Assembly: GCF_007679325.1 (NCBI RefSeq)
Contig: NZ_VEGI01000001.1
Span: 62,001 to 126,000 of the forward strand
From: Arthrobacter sp. U41
GTDB lineage: Bacteria; Actinomycetota; Actinomycetes; Actinomycetales; Micrococcaceae
Length of the DNA: 64,000 bases
Direction of reading: 5' to 3'
The notes under the pieces: model-generated
Databases searched by the model: none
What the model was told of the DNA's origin: nothing
Seen by the model: the letters and a program-made list of their open reading frames with translations, nothing else
In this document: positions 60,878 through 64,000 of the stretch, one piece after another
How the letters are laid out: every line of letters starts with the position of its first letter
How positions within the stretch are numbered: the stretch's first letter is position 1
Program-made: the position numbers and the translations under genes

Positions 60878-61195
60878 ATGACTTTGCCCCGGGACGAAGA
60901 CAGCACGCTACGGCACTGGAGCGCCCGCCTGATCCAGGCGCTGCAGATCCTTGACCTCGAAGTGGACCACGAGAAGATCGTCCAGGTCGCGGACGAATCG
61001 CTGAAATCCGTCGGGCCCCACGCGGACGCGATCAGCGCTTTTATTGTCGGCTACGCCGCGGGAACCGCGTCCACCGAGGGCCGGAAGAGCACTCAGGACG
61101 CCGTGCACGCCGCATCGAACAAGGTCCTCGAACTGTGCGAGGAAGGCGAGTCCGGCGGCCCCGACGAAAAGGGCTGGGCCAAGCGGGCCCAGTAA
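60878..61195 (+). CDS. DUF6457 protein
   Basis: The 105-residue helical protein has the DUF6457 signature (ALQILDLEVDHEKIVQVADESLKSVGPHADAISAFIVGYAAG). In many actinobacteria it stands near, or fused to, molybdenum-cofactor genes such as mobA and fdhD, which fits its place between the cox operon and an FdhF-type gene. Function is unknown. GAAGAGGAG precedes the ATG. It converges on the FdhF gene across the 104-bp repeats. Confidence 0.8.
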   Translation: MTLPRDEDSTLRHWSARLIQALQILDLEVDHEKIVQVADESLKSVGPHADAISAFIVGYAAGTASTEGRKSTQDAVHAASNKVLELCEEGESGGPDEKGWAKRAQ

Positions 61196-61228
61196 CCCCG
61201 GCAGCCCGCCGCCACCCCCGTGGGACAT

Positions 61229-61519
61229 GGGACATGCCCTCCCGGTGCGCGCGGGGATGGACATAGTGGCGCTATGTCCGTTGGTTGCGTCCGAGACTGG
61301 GCACGTCCCGTGGAGCCGCAACTGGGCCACACGGGACATGCCCTCCCGGTGCGCGCGGGGATGGACATGGTGGCGCTATGTCCGTTGGTTGCGTCCGAGA
61401 CTGGGCATGTCCCGTGGAGCCGCAACTGGGCCACACGGAACATGCCCTCCCGGTGCGCGCTGGGATGGACATAGTGGCACTATGTCCGTTGGCCTGGGCC
61501 AAGGCTGGGCATGTCCCGC
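61229..61519. repeat. Three 104-bp repeats of nested palindromes
   Basis: Units begin at 61229, 61333 and 61437 with GGGACATGCCC (GGAACATGCCC in the third), so the period is exactly 104. Copies 1 and 2 are nearly identical; copy 3 diverges after about 65 bases. Each unit holds a 21-base hairpin, e.g. GGACATAGTG-G-CACTATGTCC in copy 3 (perfect). The end of one unit and the start of the next form a second inverted repeat, GGGCATGTCCCGTG with CACGGGACATGCCC. The array fills the gap between two convergent genes. No coding use is likely. It may be a terminator, a REP-like element or a protein-binding array. Confidence 0.85.
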
Positions 61520-61544
61520 GGATGTGCGCGGGGGAGCGGGTGCC

Positions 61545-63896
61545 CTAGTGCGTCTTGGCTGCGCCGGTAGCCACGGCGGCGGAACCGTCCGGGGTCTGCT
61601 CCTTGCTGGGCTCCAGCCGGACAATCACGGCCTTGGAAACGGGCGTGTTGCTGCCCTCGGCCGTGTGGTTAAGCGGCACCAGCACGTTGGCTTCCGGGTA
61701 GTAGGCGGCCGCGCAGCCACGGGCCGTGGGGTAGGCAACCACCCGGAAGTTGCGGACCATACGTTCCGCGCCGTCCTGGTACTCGCCGCGGATGTCCACG
61801 AACATCCCGTCGGCCAGGCCCAGTTCGGCGATGTCCTCCGGATTGACGAACACCACGTGGCGGCCCTTCTTGATCCCCCGGTACCGGTCGTTGTGGCCGT
61901 AGATGGTGGTGTTGAACTGGTCATGGGAGCGCATGCTCTGCAGGATCAGCGTCCCTTCCGGCCTCTCCACGTGCTCCAGCTGATTCACGGTCAGCACCGC
62001 CTTGCCGGTGGGCGTGGGGAACGTGCGGGAGTCCCGCGGCCCGTTCGCCAGGATAAAGCCGCCCGTCTGCCGGATCCGCTCGTTGTAGTTTTCGCAGCCG
62101 CCGACGACCCGGGAGATATGGTCCCGGATCAGGTCGTAGTTCTTTTCGAATCCGTCCCAGTCGGCCTTGACCTTGTCCCCGACCAGCGCCTTGCCCAGCC
62201 GGCTGACAATTGCCGGCTCGGAGAGCAGGTGGTGCGACACCGGTTCCACCCGGCCCCAGGAGGGGTGCACGGCGCAGACCGTGTCCTCCACCGAGACGAA
62301 CTGCGGGCCGGACTCCTGGATATCGATCTCGCTGCGGCCCATCGTCGGCAGGATGAGGGCCTCCGCCCCGGTCACGGTGTGGGACCGGTTGAGTTTCGTG
62401 GAGATCTGGACCGACAGTTCGGTGTTCTGCATGGCCGCTTCGGTGGCGTTCGTGTCCGAGATGGCGCCGACGAAGTTGCCGCCGAGCGCTATGAAGGCCC
62501 GGATCCCGCCGTCGCGCATCTTGTTGATGGTTTCCACGGCGTCCACGCCGTGTTCGCGGGGCGGTTCGAAGCCGAATTCCTCACCGAGGGCGTCCATGAA
62601 GGACTGCGGCATCTGCTCCCAGATGCCCATGGTGCGGTCGCCCTGGACGTTGCTGTGGCCCCGGATGGGTGACGCGCCGGCGCCCGGCTTGCCGATGTTG
62701 CCGCGCAGCAGGAGCAGGTTGATGATCTCCTTGATGGTGGCCACGCCCTTTTTCTGCTGCGTGATGCCCATGGCCCAGGTGATGATGACTTTCTCGGCCC
62801 GCAGGTAACGGGCGGCGAGTTCGTCGATTTCCTCGGTCCGCAGGCCGGTCGCTTCCAGGACCGCGTTCTCGTCCAGCAGACTGAGGTGTTCCCTGAGCTC
62901 GTCCAGGCCCTCGCAGTGCTCGGCGAGGAACGCGTGGTCCAGCACGGTCCCCGGGTTGCGGGCCTCGGCGTCGAACACCCGCTTGGAGATGGCCTGCAGC
63001 AGCGCCATGTCGCCGCCGATCCGGATGTGCAGGAACTGGTCCGCGATCTCCGTGCCGCGGCCCACGATGCCCTTGACCTTCTGCGGGTTCTTGTACCGGC
63101 GCAGGCCCGCCTCGGGGAGGGGATTGATGGCGACGATCTCTCCGCCGTTTTCCTTGCACGCCTCGAGTTCGGTCAGCATACGCGGGTGGTTGGTGCCCGG
63201 GTTCTGGCCCATCACGATGATGAGGTCCGCGTGGGCGTAGTCGTCGAAATTGACGGTGGCCTTGCCGATGCCGATGGTCTGGCCCATGGCCCAGCCCGAG
63301 GATTCGTGGCACATATTGGAGCAGTCCGGCAGGTTGTTGGTGCCATAGCCGCGGACCATCAGCTGGTACAGGAACGCGGCCTCGTTGGACGTGCGGCCGC
63401 TGGTGTAGAAGGCAGCCTCGTCTGGTGAGTCAAGGCTCTTGAGTTTGTCCGTGATGATCCGGATCGCCTCCGGCCAGCTCACCGGCTTGTAGTGGTCCTC
63501 GCCAGCCGGCTTGTGCACGGGTTCGGTGAGCCGGCCCTGCATTCCCAGCCAATACTCGGAACGGGACCGCAGTTCGCTGACGGAGTGTTCCGCCCAGAAC
63601 TCCGGGGCGATGACCACCGGCGTCGCCTCCCACGTGACGGCCTTGGCGCCGTTTTCGCAGAACTCGAAGGCCTTGCGGTGGTTCGGGTCCGGCCAAGCGC
63701 AGCTGGGACAGTCGAAACCGTCCTTCTGGTTCATCGCTAGCACGGTCTTGCGCGTGCGGTTCAGGCCCATGTGCTCGATCGCGGGCTTCATGGAGTGCAG
63801 CACCCCGGGGATGCCGGCGGCCCAGTCCTTTGGACCGCCGCCGACCTCGAGGTCCTTTTCGTCGTTTTCCTCGACTATGGGATTCTTGCGGGTCAC
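61545..63896 (-). CDS. FdhF/YdeP-type molybdopterin oxidoreductase
   Basis: The 783-residue protein is a molybdopterin-bisPGD oxidoreductase of the FdhF/YdeP (formate-dehydrogenase-like) family. It has a CPSCAWPDP motif near residue 64, NMCHESSGWAMG, GQNPGTNHPRML and the C-terminal molydop_binding domain. The YdeP branch is tied to acid resistance, and its reaction is not settled. The GTG at 63896 has AAGGGAA upstream. No small electron-transfer subunits follow. It faces the DUF6457 gene across the repeat array. Confidence 0.9.
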   Translation of the reverse strand: MTRKNPIVEENDEKDLEVGGGPKDWAAGIPGVLHSMKPAIEHMGLNRTRKTVLAMNQKDGFDCPSCAWPDPNHRKAFEFCENGAKAVTWEATPVVIAPEFWAEHSVSELRSRSEYWLGMQGRLTEPVHKPAGEDHYKPVSWPEAIRIITDKLKSLDSPDEAAFYTSGRTSNEAAFLYQLMVRGYGTNNLPDCSNMCHESSGWAMGQTIGIGKATVNFDDYAHADLIIVMGQNPGTNHPRMLTELEACKENGGEIVAINPLPEAGLRRYKNPQKVKGIVGRGTEIADQFLHIRIGGDMALLQAISKRVFDAEARNPGTVLDHAFLAEHCEGLDELREHLSLLDENAVLEATGLRTEEIDELAARYLRAEKVIITWAMGITQQKKGVATIKEIINLLLLRGNIGKPGAGASPIRGHSNVQGDRTMGIWEQMPQSFMDALGEEFGFEPPREHGVDAVETINKMRDGGIRAFIALGGNFVGAISDTNATEAAMQNTELSVQISTKLNRSHTVTGAEALILPTMGRSEIDIQESGPQFVSVEDTVCAVHPSWGRVEPVSHHLLSEPAIVSRLGKALVGDKVKADWDGFEKNYDLIRDHISRVVGGCENYNERIRQTGGFILANGPRDSRTFPTPTGKAVLTVNQLEHVERPEGTLILQSMRSHDQFNTTIYGHNDRYRGIKKGRHVVFVNPEDIAELGLADGMFVDIRGEYQDGAERMVRNFRVVAYPTARGCAAAYYPEANVLVPLNHTAEGSNTPVSKAVIVRLEPSKEQTPDGSAAVATGAAKTH

Positions 63897-63964
63897 GTGA
63901 ACTTCCCTTCTGCAACCACCGCCTGTTCAGGCCGGCGCGTCTCTACTACCAAGCACCCTACCTT

Positions 63965-63983
63965 TAGGCCCATTACAGGCCTA
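63965..63983. promoter_or_regulatory. Inverted repeat upstream of the FdhF-type gene
   Basis: TAGGCC and GGCCTA arms flank seven bases, about 70 bp before the start codon at 63896. It may be an operator. The window ends soon after, so the rest of the promoter region is not visible. Confidence 0.35.
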
Positions 63984-64000
63984 TCAGGTGGCATGGAGTG

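Noticed and set aside
61229..61519. CRISPR array
   Set aside because: The repeat units are 104 bp and contiguous, without unique spacers, and no cas genes are nearby.
1..64000. tRNA or rRNA genes
   Set aside because: I looked for tRNA-like cloverleaf signatures and rRNA motifs and saw none. A tRNAscan/Infernal run would be decisive.

Overview
The window is GC-rich and gene-dense, with frequent GTG starts and many 4-bp start/stop overlaps. It looks like chromosomal DNA of a high-GC Gram-positive actinobacterium. The gene set fits a soil Micrococcaceae of the Arthrobacter/Pseudarthrobacter type: two DUF4193 zinc-ribbon proteins, a DUF222-HNH endonuclease, a Sap/GAP-type exporter, a polymerase-only LigD, a CYTH-CHAD protein, an actinobacterial SOS box before umuDC, and a form I CO dehydrogenase operon. 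The genus is an inference; no 16S or tRNA gene is present. I saw no CRISPR array, IS element, prophage or integrase.

Region 1 (1-14.6 kb) is an envelope and stress block. It holds four small PLDc_N-SHOCT membrane proteins, two paralogous lipoproteins, an AI-2E exporter, a Sap/GAP protein, a DUF6325-SHOCT pair, a K+ channel-like protein, a MalT-like LuxR regulator, a cardiolipin synthase, a DsbA-like thioredoxin and a YnfA protein. A two-gene cassette (lipoprotein, then PLDc_N-SHOCT) occurs twice, with nearly the same spacing, a matching leader and a matching upstream palindrome. Region 2 (14.6-28.5 kb) is mixed: DUF4193, a squalene-cyclase-like protein, a dienelactone hydrolase, a TetR/DUF2306 divergent pair with two operators, a 2-oxoglutarate/Fe(II) oxygenase, a DUF222-HNH protein, a universal stress protein, CYTH-CHAD and HrpB.

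Region 3 (28.3-45.3 kb) holds pncB, a polymerase-only LigD, an amidohydrolase, a GerW-like protein, a cyclopropane-fatty-acid synthase-like methyltransferase, a pirin, a GGDEF-EAL protein, a second DUF4193, an amylosucrase-HtaA operon, a SARP-type regulator and umuDC under an SOS box. Region 4 (45.3-50 kb) carries small membrane proteins, two RibD/DHFR-like reductases, an acetyltransferase, a META-like lipoprotein and a Sua5/YrdC protein.

Region 5 (50-64 kb) is a molybdenum-enzyme island. A nine-gene leftward operon reads coxM-coxS-coxL-xdhC(YHS)-mocA-coxD-coxE-coxG-coxF. It encodes a form I (AYXCSFR-type) aerobic CO dehydrogenase with its maturation factors. A divergent LysR gene is separated from it by a perfect 8-8-8 inverted repeat next to a consensus -35. 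To the right are a DUF6457 gene and, convergent with it, an FdhF/YdeP-type molybdopterin oxidoreductase. Between those two lies an array of 104-bp repeats built from nested palindromes. The features most worth follow-up are that array, the XdhC-YHS fusion inside the CO dehydrogenase operon, and the duplicated lipoprotein/PLDc_N-SHOCT cassette.
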